The notes under the pieces were generated by a model that was given only the letters and a program-made list of their open reading frames with translations, was not told the DNA's origin and made no database searches. A DNA stretch of 64,000 nt from Chitinophaga polysaccharea. GTDB lineage: Bacteria > Bacteroidota > Bacteroidia > Chitinophagales > Chitinophagaceae. A program made the position numbers and the translations under genes. The DNA lies in assembly GCF_902150045.1 (NCBI RefSeq), contig NZ_CABFVU010000001.1, forward strand, positions 620,001-684,000. The letters are read 5' to 3'. Within the stretch, counting starts at the first letter, position 1; every line of letters begins with the position of its first letter. This document shows, one piece after another, positions 51,601-59,272 of this stretch.

Positions 51601-53152
51601 TTCCTTCCCAGTTGTATTGCCTGGTGGCAATGTCGGTTCCCCCGGTTACATTAATGCGTTGCACCTGGATATTATTGCCACGGGCATCATAAAAATTTAC
51701 CGTGTATTCATATTGCGTACCGGTGCCGCCTATGATCTTTACCTTGCTACCGGTTTGCCGGCCGGCCGTCATGATGCTTTGCGTCATGGGTTGGGCATAG
51801 TCGGGAGCAGTGTTATAACTGGTGGTAAAATTAGCATTACCGGTTCCGTTGGCAGTGCTGTTGATAGTGGCGGTAAGCGTAGATGAATTGGTAGCATTCA
51901 TCCAGGAATAATCATCGTAAAATGTTTGCCGCAGCATCTCATTTGTATACGATGCTACTGCCGGGTAAGCGGTGCTGGTTTTGGCATTTGTGAGATGAAC
52001 ATCGAGATTGTTATAGTTGGTGGGATCGGTGATCAGCCCTGTTTCCAAAGGCCTGTCCAGCGCATCATACTTAAAGTATTCCCATTTCTGCGCGGAGCGC
52101 AGGTTACCATCCTGCTGCATCACCAGTCTGTCCAGCTGATCATACACCATGCGTACTTCTGCAGCGCCGGGGATCTTCTTTACAATCAGGTGGCCTGCAT
52201 TATCATACTCAAAACGATAGCATAGTTCATCTGCCAGCGCCTGGCTAACCGCCCAGGTTCCATCTACCTGTTTAACAACAGCTGGTGGAATGATGTAGCG
52301 AAGCATACCATAATCGTCATACACATAATAGGTAGCCAGCCACCCGGTATGCGCACTGCCGTTCCCGTTATCAGCGGCAGCGGTAAGCTGTGTTTTCTTC
52401 AGAACAGTCTGACCGTATATATCGGTGAACTCTATCACCTGGTGGCCCTGTTCATCCGTGTTGATGGTTTTATATAAACTGCCTGCGGCATAGCTTCCAT
52501 CGTTAGTAGGCAGACTTCCGCGGGCAGCGGCTACGTTCCATTTCTGCACTGCATCCGTAGCAGTGTTGGTGGCACTGCGGGAAGCCACTGAATGCGTGGC
52601 CGTACCTACCCAGTTAGCGCCGGGCGCAAGTATTGAAAGTGTTCTGTTAAGCGGAGAGGCTTCAAATGTTTGCTGGCTGTAGGCCCAGTTTAAACTGTTT
52701 GGGCCAACATTGGTTTCACCGGTTTGCCCGGCAAGATAGGTATTGTAAAATGCTACCTGTTGCTGTATGGGATTCAGCTTCAGATCGCCATTGTTGGTAG
52801 TGGAAGCAAACGGCAGGTATTCCAGCTGTTCCCTTCCATAGTTATCATATACATGGGGGATCACCAGGTCATATCCTGCAGGGCTGCCCTGTTTTACTAC
52901 GGTTTGCAGCGGTCTTCCCAAACCGTCTGTATACTCGGTTACCTGTTCTACTTCCGCGCTGGTTTTTGTGCTGACGGATGCAGCACTAGCCACCGGCACT
53001 TTTGCCTTCCAGGTGCGCACGCTGTTCACTGGTAACTGGCTGGTGTAGGGCGCCGGCGGCGTTTGTTGTCCCCTCGCCTGCAGGGGAAAGATCATACAGA
53101 ACAGTGCGATGGCTGTAATGAGATTTTTATATGGCATGAAACGTTTATTCAT
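48617..53152 (-). CDS. RHS repeat protein with DUF6443 and core domain; unknown C-terminal domain
   Basis: A 1511-residue exported protein (signal ending QARGQ). DUF6443 at about 50-180 shows YTDGLGRPLQTVVKQGSPAGYDLV. YD/RHS repeats run through the middle (YDQLDRLVMQ, YDALDRPLETG, YDANGRLLT, YDVNGNITALSRNG). The RHS core is at about 1176-1267 (YYPDGLTMAGISDRAW, YDFGARFYDPQLGVWHSPDA, NPAMFVDPDGDD). A 240-residue C-terminal region follows: a Gly/Ala-rich hydrophobic part (about 1268-1360) and a final domain with VKARTITLGPDAFKYHGSYLRQTLKTAYKEF. In related polymorphic toxins a TLxxHE metal motif often follows such a strand, but it is not present here. No immunity-sized gene follows. Confidence 0.9.
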   Translation of the reverse strand: MNKRFMPYKNLITAIALFCMIFPLQARGQQTPPAPYTSQLPVNSVRTWKAKVPVASAASVSTKTSAEVEQVTEYTDGLGRPLQTVVKQGSPAGYDLVIPHVYDNYGREQLEYLPFASTTNNGDLKLNPIQQQVAFYNTYLAGQTGETNVGPNSLNWAYSQQTFEASPLNRTLSILAPGANWVGTATHSVASRSATNTATDAVQKWNVAAARGSLPTNDGSYAAGSLYKTINTDEQGHQVIEFTDIYGQTVLKKTQLTAAADNGNGSAHTGWLATYYVYDDYGMLRYIIPPAVVKQVDGTWAVSQALADELCYRFEYDNAGHLIVKKIPGAAEVRMVYDQLDRLVMQQDGNLRSAQKWEYFKYDALDRPLETGLITDPTNYNNLDVHLTNAKTSTAYPAVASYTNEMLRQTFYDDYSWMNATNSSTLTATINSTANGTGNANFTTSYNTAPDYAQPMTQSIMTAGRQTGSKVKIIGGTGTQYEYTVNFYDARGNNIQVQRINVTGGTDIATRQYNWEGKVVGDLATQNKAGTNPQTHLLFSKNTYDANGRLLTITKKITTGGITVNSTIAANTYNELGMLKKKQLAPAYNANAGLESMTYDYNIRGWLLGANRTYLSNTSQNYFGFEVGYDKATSVAAGSSYATPRYNGNYGGVTWKSKGDGINRKLEFTYDNGDRLLTAPFLQNSSAGTWDKSYIDFSVNNTAYDVNGNITALSRNGFQLGGSTTIDNLTYTYQNTNVSNKLQNVMDNANNAQTTLGDFHYPTGKTAAQIDYTYDANGNAITDYNRGITSNISYNTLDLPQTFSLGTKGTIQYQYNALGDKVQKTTTENNASIKYNNVSYTTNVTTTTKYINGFTYGSVAYSNTSLAPLQYTDKLLFIAQEEGRIRPVYNNPSAPATITGYVFDYFLRDQQGNTRMVLSDEQQTDIYPAATLENATYNGGTAQAFESQFYDIKPANIKSATTLPWLASASGGTYQNQNNNGNPSNSVNPYSNVTANSDKLYLLNGQTGDKTGLGITIKVMAGDKISILCNSVWHSTGVAPASYPITSALASFVNAFAGTAVVTSSLHGVSTNLNSVSATTVPLNTMLGSTPNQPNPTVAPKAAVNWILFDNQFRPVSNGTDLVSNLPDVVKKHSSLSQPMAKSGYLYIYCSNESNLDVYFDNLQVVNTRGPLLEETHYYPDGLTMAGISDRAWNKLPNRYAYQGKEIQNGEFSDNSGLEMYDFGARFYDPQLGVWHSPDAVEQYGSPYMAMGNNPAMFVDPDGDDPLTVIAVIAFAAISSGLQKGMAYDMAGKNFWDGMWRGAIIGAATAALTFVPGGGTFAAQVAIGTAKGAVMGAINGSLDGSPDTWKSVWKGIKTGALNGAISSTASASLESFKNWKAGYGWGTDAGRMNHMIKDYKQAVGDQAKIAAGNKLAEYSADKLKIGKPDVGFSLNQSEAVTKNVKARTITLGPDAFKYHGSYLRQTLKTAYKEFMKEFKAGTRSIIGQMVLDNIWDHRGTYVGLYYSMWKK

Positions 53153-53215
53153 AATGTTTTTTTTGTTTGGAACGGATCTGTCTTCCTTGTTCAGGTGAAT
53201 GAAGCAGCCCTGTTA

Positions 53216-56200
53216 TCACGGGGCTCCCCAATAACTATATCCCAGCACCCTGTATGGAGAAGTACCGCTGCTGGAAGAAATACTGATCGTATAGGTTCCG
53301 GCCGGCATATTGCTCAATACAATACTGGATGGCGATGAACAGGTATAGGTAGTTCTGCTGGCGCATAAAGAACCGTTCCTGCTAGCTGCACCTGTAAGCG
53401 AATAGGAAATGGTGAAGTAGTAAGTAGGTTCTCCATTTACACTCAGGGTGATATCTCCTGCCAGTGTGGAAGTGAAGGTAGCTGATGTGGTACCGTTGTA
53501 CGACAGCGAGCCATACTTTATAACCTGTGAAGAAGTACAGGTACCATTGGTATTGGCATAATTCTGTCCGTTGGTATTCACGTCATTTACCGCCTTCTGG
53601 TCTGCATCTGCCTGGCTGATGATAGATGTATATCTTCCTGCGGGAACGTTGTACGTAACCGTGCTGCCATTAAAGCCAGGCGAGCAGTTGTTCCGGGTGA
53701 AGTCGCCGCTTTTTGCCACACTATAATAAATGAGTGAGCAGGTACCATTGGCATTGGCGTATGCCTGCCCGTACAGATCGGCCTCATTCACCGCCTGTTG
53801 ATTGGCATCCGCCTGGCTGATGGTGGAGCTGTATTTTCCGGCTGGCACCGTATATACTACATTTCCTGGCTGATATCCTGCCGCGCAGTTATTTCTCGTT
53901 ATGGTTCTTGTATACACCGCGCTGGTGTAAACCGGGTTATCAGGGCAACCGGCAGGAAGACCGTAATAATTGTAACAGGTTTTAGTGATGATATTTTTAT
54001 CATCATCTCTCACAATACCTAACCTGCCAAGACCGTCGTACTCATAGGTGGTGGTTTTTCCGGCAGGATCTGTTTCGCCGGTTTTACCCACCTGTGGGTC
54101 GTAGCTGAAAGTGGTGAGCAAGGCATCCGAAGGAAATACCCGGATATCATCTATCACTCCTGAAAGCGCTACAGGCGCGGTATACACCTGTTGTTTCATC
54201 ACCCATTTCCCATTTTCCCACGACCAGTACTGCAGGTAATATTTCCTTGTATCCGGCAATGTAAAATTCACGGTGTAAGCTCCATACTGCGCGCTGGTAT
54301 AATAGGAACGACCGCTGTGCGCGCTGCCTGTAACGGCGCCACCCAGTGTATAGTTCTCAAAACCCTGGTAGAAAAATCCACGTGTAGCCGTAGACGTTGG
54401 TTTCAGGAAATTATAGGAATAACCCATCGCTTTATAATTCGATGTACCACTGCCGGAAGTAATGGACAATGTATAGGTACCCGCCGGCATATTAGGCAGC
54501 GTTACCGTTTCCGGGTAAGAGCAGGTAGTGGAAGTTCTGCTTACGCACAAGCTGCCGGAGGCGTTGGAAGGCCCTGTTAAAGTATAGTTGATCCCGTAGG
54601 TTTCTCCTGGTGATGGAATAGCAGAGAATACCATGTTACCGGCTGCATCGTGGGTAAATGTTACCGACGAAGGGCCAGGGGTAATGGTAAGCGTACCCGA
54701 CTGCGTTACTATGGTTGAAGAAACCGTAAAAGCATCTTCCGCATTATCAATCACTGCTACCGGTAAATTGTCACCATAGCCATACTGGTAAGTGGTGGCT
54801 TTTCCTCCCAGCATTTTTTCACTGGAAAGATTGGAAGTGGCCGGATCGTATTTAAACAGCTTTTGTTTCACTGCAGCACCACCCATGTAGAGATCAGATT
54901 TTGTCAGGTACAAATTCTGACTGTTGCCCCATGCGGAAGTAGTGTAAGTGTTATGAATTTCGCGGGTAATACCATTCCTGCTTTCCGTTTCATGGATAAC
55001 GGGATTGACCACATTCGCATTTGCGAGCGAAGTAACAACGGCCTGTTCACCCGTGGCGAGCCGCGGTATATCTGTATCCTGCGCACGATACAATGTTTTC
55101 ACATACGACTTTCCTTTCGAATCGGTAGTTGTAATTGTTTTTACCTGGCGGAGATTCGCAGGAGAAAATCCGAAAGTAGTAGTGGTTTGTATATAAGTGC
55201 CGGGGCGCAGCTGATCATATTCCCTGTGCACTACCTGTGTAAGCTGGTAATTTTCATACGGTGTAAAATACACAGTATTGAAAGAGCTGTAACCGGAAGA
55301 GCCGCCTACGGCATAAGATACGGTATTCCACTTGTACGCCCATGCTTTTTGTGTAGCGGGATTTGTTAACATCGAATAGGCAGTGAGCGGCGTGAGGTCT
55401 TCTGTGATCTTTTGGTTGGCAGCATTGTAAACGGTAACACTCAGTGGCAATCCTCTTTTAAAAGCATAACTGGTAGAAGAGGTAACATCCGGAACTGCGC
55501 CCTGCTGGCCTGGTGTAAGATAGTTGAGGATATCGGGGAAGTCGCTGAAGTTAGAGAAGGTGCTTACTGTATAGCCGCCATTTTTCTCGGTTACTTTTAC
55601 AGATGAATACCCAACAAAGTTGCCGTTCAGGTCGTACACTTCAGAAGGACATTCTGAAAGTCTCTGATTGATCACGATATTTCCGTTTTGGTTGGCCCAA
55701 GCATAACCGATGATAGTGTAAGAAGGACTGAAGACCTGCCCGGTAGAGAGGTTATTGGCATCTACATAACTATAATCTTTATACAGGTTTTCCCCATTAG
55801 GCATCGTTTGCGCCAATCTTTTAACACGAAGGCCGCCAACGGCAGTATTGGTACCACTTTTATTATAGTCGTTCAGCTCGTACGTTACGTTCCAGCTGCC
55901 ACCGTTCAGTTCCTTTACACCCGTTAACACACCTATTTGTGCGGCCGTAAGATCGGGGTTCCGATTGTTATCGGGAAATGGTGTAAATACTTTAGGCACA
56001 TAAAAATTCTGGTATCCCCAGAGATCTACTTCCGCATATGCTTTGCGGTTGGACATGGTATGGGAAGTATTATAGGTAAACGTGCGCAGCGTGATGGGTG
56101 TTGCCGTGACGCTGTTGTTCCCCTTTACCCTGATGCTATCCAGCCGGAGCCGCAGCATGTTAGGATCGGTAGATGGTGTGCCGAAATAGCTGTGATTAAA

Positions 56201-57256
56201 GGAATAGGTATTAAGCGTCATTGGCGGCAGTAACGATGACTGTACAATGCTTACCAACCGCGCTGCCCCGGGCTCATCCTGCCGGTCGAACGCATAGTTG
56301 AATTCCACTTTACCTGCGCCGGTCACTATCCTCGATACATACTTTGGCGGCACCAGCGTAGTAACAATAGGGTGCGTGGTATCCCAGTTGGTATTACCGT
56401 ATATATCCCAGGTAACAACACCTACATAATGGTTAAGCACATCATTACCGGGAGCGGCGGTATACTCAAATGTAGCTACATCCTTTCCATTGAGCGTAAC
56501 AATTTTATCCAGGTACCAGGTAGTGGGGAAGGTATTGGAATTGCCGTAAATAGTGGCGCTGGTATATTCTTTTGAAGCGCTGGCAGAACCAAAATAATAG
56601 TGTGTACCATTTTCATCGATAGCTTCAAAAGAGCTGCTGGAATAACCGGAGGTGCTGTAAAAATTTTTGGCGATAATCTTAACGCCGTTGTTATTAGACA
56701 CCGCTATGTTCCCGTTTTCATCAAATGTAAACTGGAAACTGAAGTAGGGTGTTTTGATGAAATAGATATCAGGTTCTCCATCGCTGGTGGGTGGCGTAGA
56801 TGTGAACGAACCGGGCAAGGCGGCGCCATTACGCTTCCAGTTGGCTACCTGCTGACCGGCATGACCCGTACCCAGGTACCCATTCGATTGTTCATCCGGG
56901 AAAGCGCGTACCACGCGGGTTACACTGCCCCCGGCATTTACCAGCCATCCAAGACCTGCCTGGCTGGCATAGTCCTGTACCTTGATCCCTTTTCCTCCAA
57001 TATAAGTGAGGGAAACCGGGATCGTTAATTCCTTTGACGTCAGCTGGCAAAGAGGGATATTGGCAGACATCGTGCCGGTGTGCAGATCTACCCCTACATC
57101 GGAGGTAGCCGATATCGCCACTGTATTTCCCAGGAAGCGGTTGTTAGGTGATGGCAGTACCAGCCCGCCGTTTATCTGTGCCAATGCGGGCACAAAGGAT
57201 AAGCACAGGCACGACAGGATCCATAGTTTTCTGAGCAACTTTAATGAATAGGGCAT
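53216..57256 (-). CDS. Large RHS-like surface protein with two DUF5977 repeats
   Basis: A 1346-residue exported protein (signal ending VPALAQ). The N-terminal part (GVDLHTGTMSANIPL, LTIPVSLTYIGGKGIKVQDYASQAGLGWLVNAGGSVTRVVR) resembles the start of SpvB/TcB-like and RHS proteins. YD-like segments follow, ending with TTYEYDGLGRLGIVRDDD. Two DUF5977 repeats lie at about 1119-1172 and 1184-1239 (TRNNCAAGYQPGNVVYTVPAGKYSSTIS / TRNNCSPGFNGSTVTYNVPAGRYTSIIS). A beta module occurs twice (about 847-949 and 1245-1346; GSLCVSRTSTTCS, LPNMPAGTYTLSI). It lacks an RHS core. The next gene starts 63 bp later. Confidence 0.88.
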   Translation of the reverse strand: MPYSLKLLRKLWILSCLCLSFVPALAQINGGLVLPSPNNRFLGNTVAISATSDVGVDLHTGTMSANIPLCQLTSKELTIPVSLTYIGGKGIKVQDYASQAGLGWLVNAGGSVTRVVRAFPDEQSNGYLGTGHAGQQVANWKRNGAALPGSFTSTPPTSDGEPDIYFIKTPYFSFQFTFDENGNIAVSNNNGVKIIAKNFYSTSGYSSSSFEAIDENGTHYYFGSASASKEYTSATIYGNSNTFPTTWYLDKIVTLNGKDVATFEYTAAPGNDVLNHYVGVVTWDIYGNTNWDTTHPIVTTLVPPKYVSRIVTGAGKVEFNYAFDRQDEPGAARLVSIVQSSLLPPMTLNTYSFNHSYFGTPSTDPNMLRLRLDSIRVKGNNSVTATPITLRTFTYNTSHTMSNRKAYAEVDLWGYQNFYVPKVFTPFPDNNRNPDLTAAQIGVLTGVKELNGGSWNVTYELNDYNKSGTNTAVGGLRVKRLAQTMPNGENLYKDYSYVDANNLSTGQVFSPSYTIIGYAWANQNGNIVINQRLSECPSEVYDLNGNFVGYSSVKVTEKNGGYTVSTFSNFSDFPDILNYLTPGQQGAVPDVTSSTSYAFKRGLPLSVTVYNAANQKITEDLTPLTAYSMLTNPATQKAWAYKWNTVSYAVGGSSGYSSFNTVYFTPYENYQLTQVVHREYDQLRPGTYIQTTTTFGFSPANLRQVKTITTTDSKGKSYVKTLYRAQDTDIPRLATGEQAVVTSLANANVVNPVIHETESRNGITREIHNTYTTSAWGNSQNLYLTKSDLYMGGAAVKQKLFKYDPATSNLSSEKMLGGKATTYQYGYGDNLPVAVIDNAEDAFTVSSTIVTQSGTLTITPGPSSVTFTHDAAGNMVFSAIPSPGETYGINYTLTGPSNASGSLCVSRTSTTCSYPETVTLPNMPAGTYTLSITSGSGTSNYKAMGYSYNFLKPTSTATRGFFYQGFENYTLGGAVTGSAHSGRSYYTSAQYGAYTVNFTLPDTRKYYLQYWSWENGKWVMKQQVYTAPVALSGVIDDIRVFPSDALLTTFSYDPQVGKTGETDPAGKTTTYEYDGLGRLGIVRDDDKNIITKTCYNYYGLPAGCPDNPVYTSAVYTRTITRNNCAAGYQPGNVVYTVPAGKYSSTISQADANQQAVNEADLYGQAYANANGTCSLIYYSVAKSGDFTRNNCSPGFNGSTVTYNVPAGRYTSIISQADADQKAVNDVNTNGQNYANTNGTCTSSQVIKYGSLSYNGTTSATFTSTLAGDITLSVNGEPTYYFTISYSLTGAASRNGSLCASRTTYTCSSPSSIVLSNMPAGTYTISISSSSGTSPYRVLGYSYWGAP

Positions 57257-57285
57257 TGCTATTAAATGTTTATGAGAGTAGGGTT

Positions 57286-58758
57286 TTACAATTTATGTGC
57301 AAGACGGATTTTCAAAGGCTGCGCTCTTGGCACCTGGCGGCTGGCCAGCACATCGAACAGTACCTGGATACTGTTTGTTTGCTTACCAATTTTTGTTTTC
57401 TTCATTACACCGATCAACGCACTCTGCTGCCAGAACCGCAGTTGGTTGATCTGGTCTATTTTTGAAAACTCATGCATATAGTTTTCTTCAGCACCAGCGC
57501 TCAGCCAGAAAGTATTCTTCAGTTTCATATCGAAGAATGTTCTCAACCCCAGGCCCTGATTACTCAGCTTCAGATCATTGATACCTTTACCCAGCCCCAG
57601 CTGGTAGGCCGCGCCAATACCTGCAACCGTATTATCTGAAAACTTATAGCCTGCCGACAAACCCAGTGCAGAGATCACCGGCAATACATTGGTGGCTGGC
57701 TGATTCTGCAGGTTCCAGCTGTATTCCAGGCGTTGCCACAGCGTTTTCTTTTTCAGGTTATTGGGAGTATAGCCATCAGGAAGATCTACATTACCTGCAT
57801 CCGGTCCATTGGCCATTACTTTAGACTGAAGGTTATCAATCTGCTGGCGGGCCGCTCTCAGCTGCTGCGACAGTGCTCCTGCGGCGCCTGCGCCCCCACC
57901 GGTGATCTGTGTTTGTATGCGCGACTGGATCTGGTCGCGCGTTACCAGGTCAGCGCTGCCGCGAAGCACGCTTTCAGCTGCTGATGAGCCACCAAATAAT
58001 TCCGACAACATGGAATGCTTCTCCATAAAGCTTTTGAAAGCCGGTACTTTATCCATGACCTGCAGCGTTTTCTTCAGCATCTTATCCGGTTCATTCAGCG
58101 CATCTTTGTATTCGCGCAGTTGTGCGGAATAATAGTACAGGTCTTTGTTCAGTTTATCGTATGAATTTTTCAACCCCGGTGGCAGCGATTTGTATTGCGA
58201 TAGATACTCTTTGATCAACGCTTTACGCTGTTGGATAAATTCCTTTACCTGGTCTGCCTCCTGGAGCTTGCCCTGTAATTCGTTTAGCCCTGCCAGTGAT
58301 TCCTTTACCTTGGCAGCAGCGCCGCCGGAAGTGTACCTGTCTGCAAAAGACAAAATACCACGCAAGCTATCCACATAAGGTTGATAAGCCCCTGTAACCG
58401 CAGTAACAGCTGCTGTTGATTTTGATCTGATGCCGGCAATCTTTGCCTCATAGAGCTTGCCGAGCCCTTCGGGGTAAAGGTTTTTCGCGGCAATGCTGTC
58501 GAAGCTATGCAACTGCTTGTACATATCGAGGTCTGTTTTCTTAACAGCGCTCAATTGCTTCTCTGCCCGGCGCACCAGTTGTGCTTTATAGGCCGACCAT
58601 TTCTTCAATGATTGCGTGGCCAGTTTTGAGGGAACAGGAGGAGAGTGTACAGCGGCTTGTGTGCTGTCTTTTGGGATGCCCGTATTTGTGTGCTGCGCCA
58701 ACGTTGTATCACTGCATAATATCAGCATTACAGCAAGGCCGAAACACCTATCACGCAT
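57286..58758 (-). CDS. Exported coiled-coil protein with probable C-terminal beta-barrel
   Basis: A 490-residue protein that starts at ATG 58758 (signal MRDRCFGLAVMLILCSDTTLAQ); a TTG 27 bases upstream is less likely. Residues about 45-340 are charged, helical and rich in Ala/Lys/Glu/Gln, with probable coiled coils (LAGLNELQGKLQEADQVKEFIQQRKALIKEYLSQYKSL). A glycine-rich linker (GGGAGAAGALS) is followed by a C-terminal 130-residue part with alternating residues (PVISALGLSAGYKFSDNTVAGIGAAYQLGLG, LGLRTFFDMKLKNTFWLSAGAEENYM) that fits a small outer-membrane barrel. I know no named family. It is the first gene of the RHS operon, 29 bp before the DUF5977 gene, so an anchor or export role is suggested. 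Confidence 0.75.
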   Translation of the reverse strand: MRDRCFGLAVMLILCSDTTLAQHTNTGIPKDSTQAAVHSPPVPSKLATQSLKKWSAYKAQLVRRAEKQLSAVKKTDLDMYKQLHSFDSIAAKNLYPEGLGKLYEAKIAGIRSKSTAAVTAVTGAYQPYVDSLRGILSFADRYTSGGAAAKVKESLAGLNELQGKLQEADQVKEFIQQRKALIKEYLSQYKSLPPGLKNSYDKLNKDLYYYSAQLREYKDALNEPDKMLKKTLQVMDKVPAFKSFMEKHSMLSELFGGSSAAESVLRGSADLVTRDQIQSRIQTQITGGGAGAAGALSQQLRAARQQIDNLQSKVMANGPDAGNVDLPDGYTPNNLKKKTLWQRLEYSWNLQNQPATNVLPVISALGLSAGYKFSDNTVAGIGAAYQLGLGKGINDLKLSNQGLGLRTFFDMKLKNTFWLSAGAEENYMHEFSKIDQINQLRFWQQSALIGVMKKTKIGKQTNSIQVLFDVLASRQVPRAQPLKIRLAHKL

Positions 58759-58808
58759 ACATGCTACGTAGTAAAGAGGTTTCAAGATGAAGATATTTTA
58801 GGGTACAT

Positions 58809-58982
58809 ATGAATATTAATCTCACAGGTATTCATACGGCATTGATGGCCGAAAGAGCTTCAGCACTCTCGCTGGAAAGCGCGGCTGCAGCAGCGGCATC
58901 CAGTGTTGACAGATCATTAAAAAGTTATGGCAAACTACACATCAATGCAATAGCAATACTGATACGGTTACTGTTTGGTTGA
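58809..58982 (+). CDS. Possible 57-residue small ORF divergent from the RHS operon
   Basis: ATG 58809 to TGA 58982 encodes MNINLTGIHTALMAERASAL, then an Ala-rich stretch (LESAAAAAASSVDRSLKSYG) and a hydrophobic tail (LHINAIAILIRLLFG). A TATTTTAG box with one mismatch to TAnnTTTG lies 14 bp upstream. No homologue is known to me. The chance of a random frame of this length is high. Confidence 0.25.
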   Translation: MNINLTGIHTALMAERASALSLESAAAAAASSVDRSLKSYGKLHINAIAILIRLLFG

Positions 58983-59224
58983 AATAAATAAATAAAAAGG
59001 TTCTGAAACCGGGAGACACAAGATCTGAGGCACAAGGGTAAAAACTAACTGGCTAACATAGCTTAAGGAATTAAATCTGTGATCTTTTTGTTAATAGGGT
59101 GTTGTAAAAATGTCCATTTCTATCGTTGAAATAAAAGTATAAAATAAAAAAGATTTCAGTGCGTAAATTTATTTCCTCGATAAGAAGGTATTAAAATGAG
59201 TATGATATCTAAATGATTAGCATA
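58983..59224. other. AT-rich intergenic stretch between the RHS operon and zwf
   Basis: Together with the possible small ORF above, this gap separates the RHS operon start from the end of zwf. It is AT-rich with no repeat or hairpin that I can support before the zwf terminator. Confidence 0.4.
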
Positions 59225-59261
59225 AAAAAAACCGTCCTTTTTTGCGAGGGACGGTTTTTTT
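59225..59261 (-). terminator. Terminator after zwf
   Basis: A 13-bp perfect stem (59225-59237 and 59249-59261) contains A and T runs on both sides, 11 bp after the zwf stop. Confidence 0.88.
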
Positions 59262-59272
59262 ATCTGGTGTAT

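Noticed and set aside
50750..53035. Several open frames antisense to the RHS gene.
   Set aside because: They mirror the repetitive composition of the RHS coding strand and show no independent motifs.
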